DNA of 64,000 nucleotides, taken from Ananas comosus (taxonomy: Eukaryota; Streptophyta; Magnoliopsida; Poales; Bromeliaceae). The position numbers and the translations under genes were made by a program. This document shows, one piece after another, positions 62,601 through 64,000 of this stretch; position 1 is the stretch's first letter; each line of letters starts with the position of its first letter. The notes under the pieces are model-generated. The model had not been told where the DNA came from. It ran no database searches and saw only the letters and a list, made by a program, of their open reading frames with translations. The stretch lies in contig NC_033640.1 of the NCBI RefSeq assembly GCF_001540865.1, positions 7,869,627 through 7,933,626 of the forward strand. Reading direction: 5' to 3'.

Positions 62601-64000
62601 NNNNNNNNNNNNNNNNNNNNNNNNNNNNNNNNNNNNNNNNNNNNNNNNNNNNNNNNNNNNNNNNNNNNNNNNNNNNNNNNNNNNNNNNNNNNNNNNNNNN
62701 NNNNNNNNNNNNNNNNNNNNNNNNNNNNNNNNNNNNNNNNNNNNNNNNNNNNNNNNNNNNNNNNNNNNNNNNNNNNNNNNNNNNNNNNNNNNNNNNNNNN
62801 NNNNNNNNNNNNNNNNNNNNNNNNNNNNNNNNNNNNNNNNNNNNNNNNNNNNNNNNNNNNNNNNNNNNNNNNNNNNNNNNNNNNNNNNNNNNNNNNNNNN
62901 NNNNNNNNNNNNNNNNNNNNNNNNNNNNNNNNNNNNNNNNNNNNNNNNNNNNNNNNNNNNNNNNNNNNNNNNNNNNNNNNNNNNNNNNNNNNNNNNNNNN
63001 NNNNNNNNNNNNNNNNNNNNNNNNNNNNNNNNNNNNNNNNNNNNNNNNNNNNNNNNNNNNNNNNNNNNNNNNNNNNNNNNNNNNNNNNNNNNNNNNNNNN
63101 NNNNNNNNNNNNNNNNNNNNNNNNNNNNNNNNNNNNNNNNNNNNNNNNNNNNNNNNNNNNNNNNNNNNNNNNNNNNNNNNNNNNNNNNNNNNNNNNNNNN
63201 NNNNNNNNNNNNNNNNNNNNNNNNNNNNNNNNNNNNNNNNNNNNNNNNNNNNNNNNNNNNNNNNNNNNNNCATAAGTGTAAATTCTTCCAAGCACCCTCA
63301 CTGTGAAAACTTGCAGTTTCGGTTGATAACTGATTCTAATGTTCAGACAGTAGAAAATGGAAATCAGTCTAATGGTAATTCTACCAGTGATCAATTATTA
63401 GATGAGACAAAGCGAAAGATTGGTGTCACTCTTGGTACTTCTGAGCAGCCTAAAATATGCTTGAACCATGCGCCAGATCAGTGCAAGTCAAGTAAAACTG
63501 ATTCACATGATAAAGGTACACACCAGCACGAGTTGGTGAGTTTACTCACCAGGGGATTAGCTGAAACCACTGGTTAGTATTTGCATAACAATTGCTTTTT
63601 TTCATTTTTGCTCGTCTTGTATTGTTCTTTTCATGTTGGTGTTGTGTACTTGCCTGAATCTTATGTATTACTGTGGGATTTTCTTTTTCTTTTTTTCTGC
63701 ATGCAGTTGCACGATGGGATGATATAGAATTGCCAATGACAGAAAATCTGCATAGGGTAGAAAGTTCAGTAAAGAAAAGCATTGGTTATGTCCTGGATGA
63801 ATGGTAAACTTTCTTGATCTTCAACTTAAATTATCATTTTTGAGTTCAAACTATGATATATAAAGATAAATGTTTGACACTTCTCGCCAATTAACTATGT
63901 CCTTGCCTGATGAGTTATATGCTTTTGTTTTAATACCCACAAATTAGGAATTTCTGCAGTTCTCTTCATAGCCAGTTAATATTAGATTCCTAAAGATGAT
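59689..64000 (+). CDS. UBP23: Ubiquitin carboxyl-terminal hydrolase, UBP23-like (partial: internal gap and window end)
   Basis: Exons: 59689-60015, 60541-60655, 60913-61023, 61157-61329, 61428-61754, 61842-61967, 62401 into the gap (62484-63270), then 63317-63572 and 63707-63803, continuing past 64000. All visible junctions are GT/AG and in frame. This is a cysteine protease of the USP/C19 family, which removes ubiquitin from proteins. Catalytic Cys120 lies in [13 protein letters not shown]; the QEDAHEYM box follows; a Zn-binding pair has CMQC at 245-248 and CQRC further on; catalytic His374 lies in HSGHYY; Asp390-Asp391 precede Asn392. The N-terminal leader 'IEFHPARKP' and 'FRIT/FRRI' phrases match plant UBP23. 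The C-terminal part (SIGYVLDEW) also fits UBP23, whose tail would lie outside the window. At least one exon is likely hidden in the gap. Confidence 0.92.
60200..60487. repeat. MITE in UBP intron 1
   Basis: It opens taggccctgtttggcc and closes ggtccaaagaggcctta (inverted ends). Target duplication not clear. Confidence 0.5.
62484..63270. other. Assembly gap (787 n) inside the UBP gene
   Basis: Run of n starting within exon 7 and ending 46 bp before the next recognised exon. Confidence 0.99.

Noticed and set aside
62411..63394. ORFs of 280-327 aa across the large gap
   Set aside because: They consist almost wholly of n.

Overview
The window is nuclear DNA of a flowering plant, most likely a monocot. 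The genes have many short introns, the plasma-membrane proton-pump exons are GC-rich in grass/bromeliad style, and the intergenic DNA is AT-rich and crowded with small transposons. Pineapple is my best guess at the source from repeat style, but that is weak. Assembly gaps (runs of n) lie at 7334-7358, 46400-46499, 46903-46927 and 62484-63270, with single n at 8503 and 25362.

Four host genes can be built exon by exon with frames that close. (1) 1402-11995 (+): an intact seven-exon class I terpene synthase of 545 aa, TPS-a (sesquiterpene synthase) type, whose introns 5 and 6 are swollen by a 2.0-kb foldback Mutator-like element, a Helitron, a 604-bp hairpin and several MITEs. (2) 13180-24202 (-): a seven-coding-exon cyclic nucleotide-gated channel of 726 aa, group II (CNGC5/6/9 type), with probable 5' non-coding exons up to about 25.56 kb. 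It converges on the terpene synthase. (3) 29041-33065 (-): a 12-exon P-type plasma-membrane H+-ATPase of 949 aa ending in the 14-3-3-binding HYTV tail. (4) 59689 to beyond 64000 (+): a ubiquitin-specific protease like Arabidopsis UBP23, interrupted by a 787-bp gap and continuing past the window.

Between 33 and 59 kb there is no intact host gene. This stretch holds a five-copy tandem array with a tRNA-iMet primer-binding-site-like motif (34.9-36.3 kb), a 5'-truncated LINE with two nonsense codons (39.35-42.2 kb), a GAGAGC/GCTCTC minisatellite running into a mosaic of gene fragments (44.9-46.4 kb; pieces of ribonucleotide reductase and 14-3-3), a probable Helitron-borne set of tandem repeats (48.7-52.3 kb), and many foldback MITEs.

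The clearest less-described biology is in the mobile elements. A tRNA-type SINE family (at least five copies) shares its 3' tail, including a GGTAGC/GCTACC hairpin, with the LINE in the same window, which suggests a SINE-LINE partnership. Seven copies of a quasi-palindromic ~0.55-kb MITE family occur in 64 kb. I found no RNA genes, CRISPR arrays or bacterial-type systems.
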